Below are positions 1 through 9,123 of a stretch of DNA of 14,538 nt, piece by piece. The first letter of the stretch is position 1. Each line of letters starts with the position of its first letter. The notes below the pieces were generated by a model. The model did not search any database. It was not told the DNA's origin and was given only the letters and a program-made list of their open reading frames with translations. Both the position numbers and the translations under genes were made by a program. Source of the stretch: UBA668 sp052034175 (lineage in GTDB: Bacteria > Actinomycetota > Acidimicrobiia > Acidimicrobiales > Ilumatobacteraceae); the NCBI GenBank assembly GCA_052034175.1, contig JBPOIX010000062.1:1-14538 (forward strand). The letters run 5' to 3'.

Positions 1-1
1 G

Positions 2-384
2 TCGGCGACCACGCCGACTGGGGCAGCGGTCACCGTGACGATCGGCGCGGAAGAGGTGAGCGGTTCGACCGCTGGCACGGGCGTGAGGACGGACGACGGG
101 AGGGTCGCTATCCCCGTCGTGTTCGAGACGATCTCTGGCGAGTGCGAGTGGTGCGCCGCAGTTCCCGCTGATGAGGTCACCACCTGGTCGGCGAAGCTGG
201 AAGTCGTGCCGCGCACCGATGGGGTGACGCTGCCCGTTGGGGCCATTCGTACTGCGGCGAACGGTGGCCCGGCCGTCCTGTTGGTTGGCGGCGAAGTGGT
301 GGCGGTGTCCATCGTCGAGGTCGTGGGTGGCACGGCAGTGGTGAAGGGCGTGTCCGCAGGCGACCTCGTCGAGATTCCAGCTCC

Positions 385-388
<4 letters not shown>
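2..388 (+). CDS. HlyD/MacA-like membrane-fusion (periplasmic adaptor) protein, C-terminal part
   Basis: The reading frame is open to the left edge, so only about 128 C-terminal residues are present; the first ATG-like codon inside (GTG at 35) is probably internal. The visible part has the look of the C-terminal beta-barrel/membrane-proximal domain of efflux adaptors: a 'VPRTDGVTLPVGAIR' stretch, a hydrophobic strand ending in VLLVGGEVV, a V-rich strand, and the closing 'VSAGDLVEIPAP', which resembles the family's 'GL.GDxV' ending. The stop overlaps the GTG start of the ABC ATPase (GTGA), and a permease follows, which is the adaptor-ATPase-permease order of MacAB-type exporters. In a Gram-positive-type cell the adaptor would act on the outer face of the cytoplasmic membrane. 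The family call rests on the tail and the context; the substrate cannot be told. Confidence 0.6.
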
Positions 389-1043
<655 letters not shown>

Positions 1044-1047
<4 letters not shown>

Positions 1048-2153
1048 CCCTTTCACGACTTGCCGGTCTCGCCGCCCTGCAGATGCGGCGTAGATGGCCA
1101 ACCGCCATCCTGGCTGTGGCGATCGCCGCCCTTGTTGCTGGGATGACGGTTCACGTGATCGGCGCTGCCGCTTCTCGCAACGCCGAACTCGCCGAATCCT
1201 TGCGTACTCCCGACGTGCGCAGCATCATCGTCCGCTCGACGAAGGGCGACGACATCGGCCTCGATGGGACAGTGGTGCGCGCGATCGCGCAGCTACCCGG
1301 TGTGGCCAACGCCGTGGCCTTCTCCAAGGTGTCGTCCGCGACGACGGCGGTTGTCCCAGACCGGGACGTCACGGTGGGCTACTTCGAGGTGGCGACGCTC
1401 CGCGGAGACACCCCGTTCATCCTGCAGCGTGGACGTCAACCCGAACCCGGCGAAGGGATGGTGTCTGCTCGCGCTGGGGAGGCGTTGCGTCTGGTGGAAC
1501 CGGGGCTTGGAACCTTCGAGGTGGACGGGGCGACCTGGCCCGTCGTCGGGCAGTTCACCGCGGGCGGGCTGGGCGAAATCAGCGAGCTGCTAGAGCGCAG
1601 CATCGTCAGCCCGGGAGACACCACAGCGCCGAACTTCTTCTCCATGGTTCTGGTGGTGAACGAGCCCGCGGATGTACCCGCAGTTGCTGCTGCCGTCGGT
1701 CGGCTGTTGGCTCCGTTCGGCCCGGACTACTACTCCATCGCTTACGACGAACGCGTTGCGGAGGTCCAGACCCGCGTCACCGCATCCGGCAATGACAGCG
1801 CCCGGGCGACAGCCGCCGTCCTCGTGGGTGCTGGCGCCGCCATTCTTGGGGCCCTGTCCGTCCTCGGAGCGCTCCTGCAGCGGCGTGACCTTGCCCGTCG
1901 ACGCGCGCTTGGATTTCGTCGTCGCGACGTGATGTTGCTGACGGTCCTTCATGCCGGGTTGACGGGTGCCCTGGGCAGTGCCCTCGGCGTGGTGGTCGGG
2001 GCGGCTCTGTTGGGACCCAGGGGCAGCAGCCTTCCTCCATCGCAGTACGCCGCCACTGCCCTCTTTGGCTTGGTCATCACGTCCGGCGCAGCGGTGCCGG
2101 GTGCGTTGGCCGGTGCCGTGCAGGACCCTGCCCGAATTCTCCGGGTTCCGTGA
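1044..2153 (+). CDS. ABC transporter permease, MacB/FtsX-like
   Basis: This is the membrane partner of the preceding ATPase, about 369 residues. The layout is that of MacB-type permeases: one membrane helix near residues 20-42, a long extracytoplasmic domain of roughly 210 residues, then three helices near 255-277, 295-323 and 335-358. The cytoplasmic loop between helices 2 and 3 carries 'LARRRALGFRRRDVMLL', the basic, coupling-helix-like sequence typical of FtsX-fold permeases, and the protein ends 'QDPARILRVP', the usual family ending. The ATG overlaps the ATPase stop by four bases. It is the last gene of the operon; 67 bases separate it from guaA, which appears to have its own promoter. 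MacB-family systems expel peptides, lipids or drugs from the outer leaflet; nothing here shows which. Somewhat shorter than full MacB because the ATPase is a separate gene. Confidence 0.85.
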
Positions 2154-2207
2154 CTCGGAGCCTCGAGCGAAGCATGCGACGTTTCCGCGTGTCGAGGGCG
2201 CACGGCG

Positions 2208-2213
2208 TAGCCT
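2208..2213 (+). promoter_or_regulatory. Putative -10 hexamer of guaA (leaderless)
   Basis: TAGCCT fits the actinobacterial TANNNT -10 consensus and ends 7 bases before the GTG at 2221, so transcription would begin at or next to the start codon. No Shine-Dalgarno sequence precedes the GTG and no convincing -35 is visible. The same arrangement is seen before three other genes in the window, which raises confidence. Confidence 0.5.
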
Positions 2214-2220
2214 CGACGGT

Positions 2221-3774
<1,554 letters not shown>

Positions 3775-3787
3775 CAGGCGCCGCCTG
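3775..3787 (+). terminator. Weak inverted repeat after guaA
   Basis: CAGGC-GCC-GCCTG starts directly after the guaA stop codon: a 5-bp G+C-rich stem with a 3-base loop. There is no U-tract behind it, so terminator activity is uncertain. Confidence 0.25.
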
Positions 3788-3791
3788 CCTC

Positions 3792-3807
3792 GCAACCTAT
3801 TCGTAAC
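3792..3807 (+). promoter_or_regulatory. Direct repeat resembling an MtrA response-regulator site
   Basis: GCAAC at 3792-3796 and GTAAC at 3803-3807 form a direct repeat with a 6-base spacer, that is one helical turn (11 bp). As I recall it, MtrA sites in actinobacteria are paired GTNAC-like half-sites with this spacing; the left half has one mismatch. The repeat lies over the -35 and spacer region of the NlpC/P60 gene. Established knowledge: MtrAB controls cell-wall hydrolase genes in several actinobacteria. That it does so here is inference from a short motif. Confidence 0.3.
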
Positions 3808-3812
3808 ATTGC

Positions 3813-3818
3813 TAGAGT
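3813..3818 (+). promoter_or_regulatory. Putative extended -10 of the NlpC/P60 gene
   Basis: TAGAGT is preceded by TGC, giving an extended -10 (TGNTAGAGT). It ends 10 bases before the ATG at 3829, so the expected transcript would have a leader of only about three bases. No Shine-Dalgarno sequence is seen. The in-frame GTG at 3817 falls inside this hexamer and is therefore an unlikely start. Confidence 0.5.
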
Positions 3819-3828
3819 GCTGCCCGTC

Positions 3829-5055
3829 ATGTCCGTGCGATCCCGACTTCACCGTTCGTCCCGTTTCGCCGTGGCCGGTCTGGCCGTGGTGCTCGGGTCG
3901 TTGGCCGGCCCGCATCTCGCCTGGGCGGATGGGGTCAGCGATGCCCAACAGCAGGTCGACCAGATGTTGGCCGAGCTGGAAAACCTGCGCGATCAGCTGG
4001 GCCAGCTGGACGAGGACTACGGCGCGGCGCTGGACCGGCAGGATGAGCTGGCCGTCGAGATCGCCGAAGCGCAGGCCAAGGTGGATTCCATGGCCGGCGA
4101 GTTGGGCGGCGTGGAAGAGCTCCTCAGCCAGATCGCCCTGGACCGGTTGATGTCCGGTGGCACCAGCGACCTCAGCCCGTTGTTCTCCAGTGCCTCCACC
4201 TACAGCGCGGCGGAACAGCGCGACGCCCTCGGTGGCCTGGCGCAGGACCTCGGCGACGTGAATGTCGACGATCTGCAGTCCCTGCTGAAAGACCTCAACG
4301 CCGCTCGCGACGTGCTGGCCACCAAGCAGAACGAGGCCGCGGCCATCATCGCCACGCTGGAAGCCAAGCAGGCACAGTTCGCCGAGCTGGAAACGGTGTA
4401 CCTGGCCAAGTACGAGCAGGCCAAGGTCCAACTCGGCGAGGCCCAGTTGCAGGCCGAAGAGGATCGTCGCGCCGCCGCGGCGGCAGCGGCCGCCGCCGCA
4501 GCCGAGTCCGCGAACAACAACAACAACTCGAACACCGGCACCACGGCTCCCGGCCGTGGCGGTGGCGGCAACACTGGCGGCGGCAACTCCGGTGGTGGCA
4601 ACACCGGCGGGGGGAACTCCGGTGGTGGCAATTCGGGTGGCAACAACGGTGGCGGCAATAACGGCGGTGGCAACAACGGCGGTGGAAATGTGCCGCCGGT
4701 GTCCGGCAAGGCCGGCATCGCCGTGTCCGCTGCCTACGGTCAGCTCGGTGTGCCGTACAGGTTCGCCGCTGAGTCTCCCGGGGTGGCGTTCGACTGTTCC
4801 GGCCTCACCAAGTGGGCATGGGCGCAGGCGGGCGTGTACCTGCCGCACCAGAGCGCCGCGCAGTACGGCAACACGGCGCACATCCCGAAGGATCAAGCCC
4901 AGCCGGGCGACCTGATCTTCTATTACTCGCCCATCGGGCACGTCGGCATCTACATCGGTGGCGGGCAGATGATCCATGCCCCGCAGACCGGCGATGTCGT
5001 GAAGATCTCCACGGTGCACTGGAACAAGGTCGTCGGCGTCGGCCGGCCCGGCTGA
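3829..5055 (+). CDS. Secreted NlpC/P60 peptidoglycan endopeptidase, RipA-like
   Basis: The 408-residue product is a predicted exported cell-wall hydrolase. It begins with a Sec signal peptide (basic N-region, hydrophobic core about 13-27, likely cleavage after Ala-Trp-Ala near 33). A long coiled-coil region (about 36-225) rich in Gln, Glu, Asp and Leu follows, with an 11-alanine run at its end. Next come a short Asn run and a Gly/Asn-rich linker (about 244-287), then the catalytic domain. The NlpC/P60 triad is visible as Cys323 (FDCSG), His371 (GHVGIY) and His383 (MIHAP). Family members such as RipA cut the D-iGlu to diaminopimelate bond in peptidoglycan stems during cell separation; the coiled coil usually inhibits or positions the enzyme. 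The ATG at 3829 is preferred to the GTG at 3817, which lies within the -10. It appears to be transcribed alone from a promoter carrying an MtrA-like repeat. Confidence 0.93.
   Translation: MSVRSRLHRSSRFAVAGLAVVLGSLAGPHLAWADGVSDAQQQVDQMLAELENLRDQLGQLDEDYGAALDRQDELAVEIAEAQAKVDSMAGELGGVEELLSQIALDRLMSGGTSDLSPLFSSASTYSAAEQRDALGGLAQDLGDVNVDDLQSLLKDLNAARDVLATKQNEAAAIIATLEAKQAQFAELETVYLAKYEQAKVQLGEAQLQAEEDRRAAAAAAAAAAAESANNNNNSNTGTTAPGRGGGGNTGGGNSGGGNTGGGNSGGGNSGGNNGGGNNGGGNNGGGNVPPVSGKAGIAVSAAYGQLGVPYRFAAESPGVAFDCSGLTKWAWAQAGVYLPHQSAAQYGNTAHIPKDQAQPGDLIFYYSPIGHVGIYIGGGQMIHAPQTGDVVKISTVHWNKVVGVGRPG
4558..4689 (+). repeat. Gly/Asn-rich tandem repeat linker inside the NlpC/P60 gene
   Basis: A degenerate 12-15 base repeat of the type GGTGGCGGCAAC encodes about ten copies of GGGN followed by Thr, Ser or Asn. 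It separates the coiled coil from the catalytic domain and would form a long flexible linker, possibly spanning the cell wall. Such near-identical units can change copy number by slippage. Confidence 0.85.
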
Positions 5056-5096
5056 CCTGCTCCCGCCCGGCTGACGTCTGCGTCGGCCCGCGGCGC

Positions 5097-5102
5097 TACG
5101 GT
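5097..5102 (+). promoter_or_regulatory. Putative -10 hexamer of the phosphotransferase operon (leaderless)
   Basis: TACGGT fits TANNNT and ends 8 bases before the GTG at 5111. A CTGACG at 5071-5076 matches TTGACA at four of six bases, but its 20-bp spacing is long. No Shine-Dalgarno sequence precedes the GTG. Confidence 0.45.
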
Positions 5103-5110
5103 TGCCCCTC

Positions 5111-6133
5111 GTGCAGGGCATCGACATCGACCGCGTTTCCGCCTGGCTCGCTGCGAACATCGAGGGCGCGCAGGCGCCGTTCACCTTCGATCTGATCGCC
5201 GGCGGCCGCTCCAATCTCACGTTCCGGGTCACCGGCGCGGACGGCACTCGTTTCGTGCTGCGCCGCCCGCCGCTCGGGCATGTGCTGGCCACGGCGCACG
5301 ACATGGCCCGCGAGCACCGGATCATCGCTGCCGTCGGTACCACCGGTGTGCCCGTGCCGCCGGCGCTGGGGCTGTGCACCGACGAAGCCGTCAATGGCGC
5401 CCCGTTCTACGTGATGGGCTTCGTCGACGGGGTCGTGCTGGACAGCCCGGAGAAGGCTGCGGCGCTGGCACCTGAGTTGAGGGTCGCGGCGTCGCATCAC
5501 CTCGTCGATGTGCTTGCCGACCTGCACGCCGTGGACGTGGACGCTGTCGGGCTCGGCGACCTGGCCAAGCGCGAGGGCTACGTGGCCCGCCAGGTGAAGC
5601 GCTGGAGCACCCAGTGGGAGAACTCCAAGACCCGCGAGCTGCCGGCCATCGACGAGGTGGCCCGCCTGCTGGCCCTGCGCATGCCGACCCAGCAGGGGGT
5701 GTCGATCGCTCACGGCGACTACCGCTTCGGCAACTGCCTCACCGACGTCCACCACGGGCGGGTGGCGGCGGTCCTGGACTGGGAGCTGTGCACGCTCGGC
5801 GACCCGTTGGCCGATGTTGGCTACCTCGGCGTGTACAGGTTCAGCGGCGACACCGTGAACGCCCGGGCCAACGACCCCACGTCCGCTGGCGGTTTCCCCA
5901 CCTACGACGACCTGCTGCAGCGCTACGCCGCGCGTACGGGCCGCGATCTCAGCGACATCGACTACTACGTGGCCTTCAGCTGCTGGCGCCTGGCCGTGAT
6001 CAGCGAGGGCGTGTATGCGCGCTACCTGCACGGGGCGATGGGCAGCCAGGAGGGCGTGGATCTCACCTCGTTCAAGGTCGGTACCGAAGGCCTCGCCGAG
6101 CGGGCCCTGGCCGCGATGCAGAGGCTGTCGTGA
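5111..6133 (+). CDS. APH-fold phosphotransferase family protein (ACAD10/FadE36-like)
   Basis: The 340-residue protein has the aminoglycoside-phosphotransferase/choline-kinase fold. The N-lobe shows a nucleotide-binding stretch 'AGGRSNLTFRVT' and 'FVLRRPP'. The C-lobe holds the Brenner catalytic motif HGDYRFGN (His201, Asp203) and the metal-binding motif LDWELCTLGDPLADVG (Asp223). The wording of both motifs is that of the family known as 'phosphotransferase family protein', related to the kinase domain of ACAD10/11 and to mycobacterial FadE36. That group is linked to lipid or hydroxyacyl-CoA metabolism rather than to antibiotics. The GTG at 5111 was chosen over the in-frame TTG at 5102 because a -10 hexamer covers 5097-5102. 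Its stop overlaps the GTG of the dienelactone-hydrolase gene, so the two are likely co-translated. The true substrate is unknown; antibiotic resistance is unlikely. Confidence 0.85.
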   Translation: MQGIDIDRVSAWLAANIEGAQAPFTFDLIAGGRSNLTFRVTGADGTRFVLRRPPLGHVLATAHDMAREHRIIAAVGTTGVPVPPALGLCTDEAVNGAPFYVMGFVDGVVLDSPEKAAALAPELRVAASHHLVDVLADLHAVDVDAVGLGDLAKREGYVARQVKRWSTQWENSKTRELPAIDEVARLLALRMPTQQGVSIAHGDYRFGNCLTDVHHGRVAAVLDWELCTLGDPLADVGYLGVYRFSGDTVNARANDPTSAGGFPTYDDLLQRYAARTGRDLSDIDYYVAFSCWRLAVISEGVYARYLHGAMGSQEGVDLTSFKVGTEGLAERALAAMQRLS

Positions 6134-6891
6134 GCGCCGACGTGCTGGCCGGCTGGGCCTGTGCGCCGTTCACCGCGGCCGGCCTCACTCGGGATGTGTA
6201 CCGGCGCGGCAGCGGGCCCGGCGTGGTGGTGATCCACGAGATCCCCGGGATCACGCCGAAGGTCGCCCAGTTCGCCAACGATGTGGTGGACGCCGGGTTC
6301 ACGGTGGTGATGCCGTCGCTGGTGGGCACGCCGGGCAAGGAGGTGTCGAACGGCTACGTGCTCGGGTCGATGGCCAAGGTGTGCGTGGCGCGCGAGTTCA
6401 CCCACTGGGCGTTGAACGAGACGTCGCCCGTCATCGGCTACCTCCGGGCGCTGGCCCGCAACCTGCACGACGAGGTCGGTGGGCCGGGCGTGGGCGCCCT
6501 GGGCATGTGCTTCAGCGGTGGCTTCGCGCTGGCGATGATGGTCGACGACATCATGGTGGCCCCGGTGCTCAGCCAGCCGTCGCTGCCGTTCGCCATCGGC
6601 CTCGGCGCGAAGAAGGCGAGGCGCGCGGCGGACCTCAACCTCTCGCCGGACGACAAGCTGGTGATCGCCCGTCGCGCGGCCGAGGGCTGCCAGGTGCTCG
6701 GCCTGCGCTACACGGGCGACGCCCTCGTGGGCACCCGATTCGATTCCCTGCGCGAGTTGCTCGGCGATCAGTTCATCGCCGTCGAGCTGCCCAGCACCAC
6801 CAAGCGCGACCACTCCGTGCTCACCGAACAACGCGACGAGGAGAGCGTGCAGAAGGTGCTCTCCTTTCTCCAGGACAAGCTCCAGGGCTGA
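6130..6891 (+). CDS. Dienelactone hydrolase family protein (alpha/beta hydrolase)
   Basis: The 253-residue product is an alpha/beta hydrolase of the dienelactone hydrolase family, cytoplasmic and without a signal peptide. Family landmarks are present: HEIPGI near the N-terminus (Glu37), the nucleophile elbow GMCFSGG with Cys127 as catalytic residue (a cysteine, as in true dienelactone hydrolases), and His228 in RDHSVL as the likely catalytic histidine. The catalytic Asp cannot be placed with certainty. Such enzymes open lactone rings in chloroaromatic breakdown, but many family members act on other esters. The GTG at 6130 overlaps the stop of the phosphotransferase gene, and an AGAGG a few bases upstream may serve as a weak ribosome-binding site. 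The frame is open further upstream, but that part is a shadow of the phosphotransferase gene. No aromatic-degradation genes are adjacent, so the substrate is open. Confidence 0.87.
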   Translation: MSADVLAGWACAPFTAAGLTRDVYRRGSGPGVVVIHEIPGITPKVAQFANDVVDAGFTVVMPSLVGTPGKEVSNGYVLGSMAKVCVAREFTHWALNETSPVIGYLRALARNLHDEVGGPGVGALGMCFSGGFALAMMVDDIMVAPVLSQPSLPFAIGLGAKKARRAADLNLSPDDKLVIARRAAEGCQVLGLRYTGDALVGTRFDSLRELLGDQFIAVELPSTTKRDHSVLTEQRDEESVQKVLSFLQDKLQG

Positions 6892-6910
6892 GGTCGCACG
6901 TCCGCCTCAG
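6888..6910 (+). terminator. Inverted repeat across the dienelactone-hydrolase stop codon
   Basis: CTGAGG (6888-6893) and CCTCAG (6905-6910) can form a 6-bp stem with an 11-base loop. There is no U-run, so it is a weak candidate terminator, possibly chance. Confidence 0.22.
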
Positions 6911-6933
6911 GAAACCCTGTCACACCCCTTCCG

Positions 6934-6939
6934 TAGTGT
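6934..6939 (+). promoter_or_regulatory. Putative -10 hexamer of the DUF222/HNH gene (leaderless)
   Basis: TAGTGT ends exactly 7 bases before the ATG at 6947. No Shine-Dalgarno sequence or clear -35 is seen. The arrangement predicts a transcript starting at the ATG. Confidence 0.5.
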
Positions 6940-6946
6940 TCGGGGT

Positions 6947-8185
6947 ATGGAGGTCGCTGCGGTTCTGGCCCGGTTGCACGGGGTGCTGGGGGAGTTGGCC
7001 GCGGCCGATCTGGGGTCGTTGCCTGCGGACGAGTTGGTGGTGTTGACGGAGGGGTTGCAGCGCGAGTCGTCGCGGCTCGGTGTAGTGGCGGCGGGCTCGC
7101 TCGCCACCTGGGAGTCGTCGGGGGTGTGGCAGTCGTCCCGGGCACGCACGGCCGGTCTGGCATTGGGGAACCGTGTGGCTCGTTGTCATCACGTGGTGGC
7201 GGAGGAGCTGGGTCGGGCACGCAAGCTGGCGGCCTGGCCGTTGGTGCGGGCGGCGGTCCTGGAGGGCCGGTTGTCGATAGATCATGTGGATCTCTTCGCC
7301 AGGTATGCCACCGAGGCGCGGCTGGAGCTGTTCCTGCGCGACGAGGAACTGCTGGTCAACACGTGTGCGGGGTTGACGTTGTTCGCCGATGCCCGCCGGC
7401 TGGTGCGCTATTGGGCGGACCATGCGGACGACGAGTTGGGGCTGTCGACGCGGCCTGCGCCGTCGGAGGTGGAGATGTCCCGCTCGCGGGACACGGGCGA
7501 GCTCACCCTGCGGGGGAACCTGTCGCCGATCGACGCCGAGCAGGTGGCCAACGAGTTGGACCGTCTGTGCAGGGAGATCCGGTTGGAGGATCGGGCGGCA
7601 GGTGTGGAGCGCACTGCGGCGCAGCGGCGGGCGGTGGCGCTGGTGCGCATGGCTGCCCGTTCGGCGGGTGCTACCGGTGTCACCCCGCGTCCCCTGTTCC
7701 AGGTGATCCTCGGCGATCGCTCGGTGGAGCGGCTGTGCGAGTTGTCGTCGGGGGTGGTGGTGCGGCCGGAGGATCTGGCGCCCTACCTCAGCACTGCCCT
7801 GGTGGAGTCGTTCCTGTTCGACGAGCAGCACCGCCCGATCGCCGCGTCGTCGCAGCGCACGTTCACGGGTCGCCTGCGGCGGGCCATCCAGGTGCGGGAC
7901 CGTCGCTGCCAGCACGCCTCGGGTTGCCCTGTGCCGGCCACCGATCGGCAGACCGACGTGGACCACATCCGCCCGTGGGCGCGGGGTGGCCTCACCAGCG
8001 CCAGCAACGGGGAGGTGCAGTGCGTACCCCACAATCGCCTCGGCCATCTCCACGGCCCACCCGCGGCGTCATCCCCGCCCCGCCCCGTCGGCCCACCGCC
8101 GGCCTCCCCGAAGATGGCACTCACCGTCGCCCGATGGCGTTGGATCTCACTCCACACGGACGATCTGGACTCGTCCGTCGCCTAG
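6947..8185 (+). CDS. DUF222 / 13E12-repeat-family protein with C-terminal HNH endonuclease domain
   Basis: The 412-residue protein has the layout of the actinobacterial '13E12 repeat' family: a long helical DUF222-type N-terminal region (about 1-300) followed by an HNH nuclease motif. The nuclease part has Cys321 and Cys327, Asp339-His340 in VDHIRPW, Asn354 in ASNG, Cys359 and His362; the cysteines probably bind zinc. The C-terminal tail is Pro/Ala-rich. Many actinobacterial genomes carry several near-identical copies, and their function is not established; a link with mobile DNA has been suggested. Codon use differs from the neighbours: third positions are dominated by G (gtg, ttg, ggg, gcg), whereas guaA and the 5111 gene favour C. 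This suggests separate ancestry. Its TAG stop lies inside the CTAG that also supplies the stop of the convergent kinase gene. Confidence 0.9.
   Translation: MEVAAVLARLHGVLGELAAADLGSLPADELVVLTEGLQRESSRLGVVAAGSLATWESSGVWQSSRARTAGLALGNRVARCHHVVAEELGRARKLAAWPLVRAAVLEGRLSIDHVDLFARYATEARLELFLRDEELLVNTCAGLTLFADARRLVRYWADHADDELGLSTRPAPSEVEMSRSRDTGELTLRGNLSPIDAEQVANELDRLCREIRLEDRAAGVERTAAQRRAVALVRMAARSAGATGVTPRPLFQVILGDRSVERLCELSSGVVVRPEDLAPYLSTALVESFLFDEQHRPIAASSQRTFTGRLRRAIQVRDRRCQHASGCPVPATDRQTDVDHIRPWARGGLTSASNGEVQCVPHNRLGHLHGPPAASSPPRPVGPPPASPKMALTVARWRWISLHTDDLDSSVA
8182..8185. other. Shared CTAG: stop codons of two convergent genes
   Basis: CTAG is its own reverse complement, so it supplies TAG on the plus strand (8183-8185, HNH gene) and TAG on the minus strand (8184-8182, APH(6)-like gene). 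The two genes meet tail to tail with a 4-bp overlap and leave no room for an intergenic terminator. Confidence 0.95.
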
Positions 8186-9123
8186 CCCACCGCGCAACGG
8201 CGCGCGACTTCAAGGAAGGTCGGGCCGTCGTCGTTGTCGAAGTCGCGCAGGTTTGCCAGCCCGGTGCTCACGCGCTCGATGAAACCCCACTGCCACACCG
8301 CCTCGGGGTCGATCACGGTGTCCGCGCCGGCGGAGCAGCGACCTGCCAGGAGTTCGGCCCGTGCCCGAGTCAGGCGCACCGTGTCGCCGGCGATCAGTTC
8401 GCCGTTGTACTCGCGCATCGGGATGCCCAGGTCGTGTGCTCGCTCGGAGCGCAGCCCTTCAGGGTCGACGAACTTGTACCCGCCATCGGGCGCCACCAGC
8501 GTGTTCCACCCGTGAGCGTCGCCGTGCACCAGCACCGCAGTGGCAGGGTCGTAGGCGGCGGCGCGCTCGTCGCAGTAGGTGAGCGCGCGGTCGATCACCC
8601 GCCGGTCGCACGGCCGCTCGAGCTGCTCCCAGGTGCGCACGATGAACCGGGCCAGCCACTGGGCTCCATAGGCGCCGTCCGGGAGGGCAGCCTCCGCTGG
8701 CACGGGCCGCCAAAATTCACGCAGCGTCGAGGTCACCGCGTCCATGATCTGTGGCACCGTGTGCCCGAGGGCTCCGACGTCGGCGCCCAGCCGCTCCAGC
8801 AGCAGCACCCGTCGGCCGGGGTCGTGGTCGAGCAACGCGACACAACCCCGCCCGCCGGCCAGTTGGTGCGTCAGCACGCTGCGCTCGAAACCACGCTCCT
8901 CGTGCAGCTCGGGCACGAACGCCTTCACCACGCATTCCGTTCCGTCGGCACGGCGAGCGGGGAGCACGAGCGCCGAGGTCCCCCCGTTGAAGGCCTGTCC
9001 GAGCGTGAGCTGCCAGCGGGCCGCCACGTCGTGCAGCAGCTCGGGCACCGCCGCCGCCCAGGCGGTGCCTCGCTCGCCCATCGATGTCAGTCGCTGGCGT
9101 ACCAGCGGCGGGACGTCGATCAC
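8182..9123 (-). CDS. APH(6)/hydroxyurea-type phosphotransferase (streptomycin 6-kinase family)
   Basis: The 313-residue product belongs to the aminoglycoside/hydroxyurea kinase family (APH_6_hur type), which includes StrB-like streptomycin 6-phosphotransferases. Visible elements are a conserved Lys67 in VVKAF, the Brenner motif HGDAHGWNTL (His200, Asp202, Asn207) and FVDPEGL (Asp220, Glu222), the family's form of the metal-binding motif. Chromosomal copies in environmental actinobacteria often have no proven resistance role, so I would not call it a resistance gene. The GTG start at 9123 overlaps the stop of the acyl-CoA synthetase gene (GTGA), implying translational coupling, and no Shine-Dalgarno sequence is seen. 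An in-frame ATG at 9081 is an alternative start. The TAG stop shares the palindrome CTAG (8182-8185) with the stop of the convergent HNH gene. Confidence 0.83.
   Translation of the reverse strand: MIDVPPLVRQRLTSMGERGTAWAAAVPELLHDVAARWQLTLGQAFNGGTSALVLPARRADGTECVVKAFVPELHEERGFERSVLTHQLAGGRGCVALLDHDPGRRVLLLERLGADVGALGHTVPQIMDAVTSTLREFWRPVPAEAALPDGAYGAQWLARFIVRTWEQLERPCDRRVIDRALTYCDERAAAYDPATAVLVHGDAHGWNTLVAPDGGYKFVDPEGLRSERAHDLGIPMREYNGELIAGDTVRLTRARAELLAGRCSAGADTVIDPEAVWQWGFIERVSTGLANLRDFDNDDGPTFLEVARRCAVG

Noticed and set aside
1966..2220. An 85-codon N-terminal extension of GuaA in the same frame.
   Set aside because: It overlaps the permease gene, resembles no GuaA sequence, and the GTG at 2221 has a -10 hexamer at the right distance.
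3817..3828. GTG at 3817 as start of the NlpC/P60 gene.
   Set aside because: It lies inside the putative -10 hexamer; the ATG at 3829 gives a normal signal peptide.
4200..4718. A proline-rich minus-strand frame (PPPELPPP-type) that looks like a cell-wall protein.
   Set aside because: It is the reverse complement of the Gly/Asn repeat linker of the NlpC/P60 gene, so the repeat is a mirror effect.
8182..9123. Calling the APH(6)-like gene a streptomycin resistance gene.
   Set aside because: Motifs place it in the family only; it is coupled to an acyl-CoA synthetase gene, and chromosomal homologues are often not resistance enzymes.
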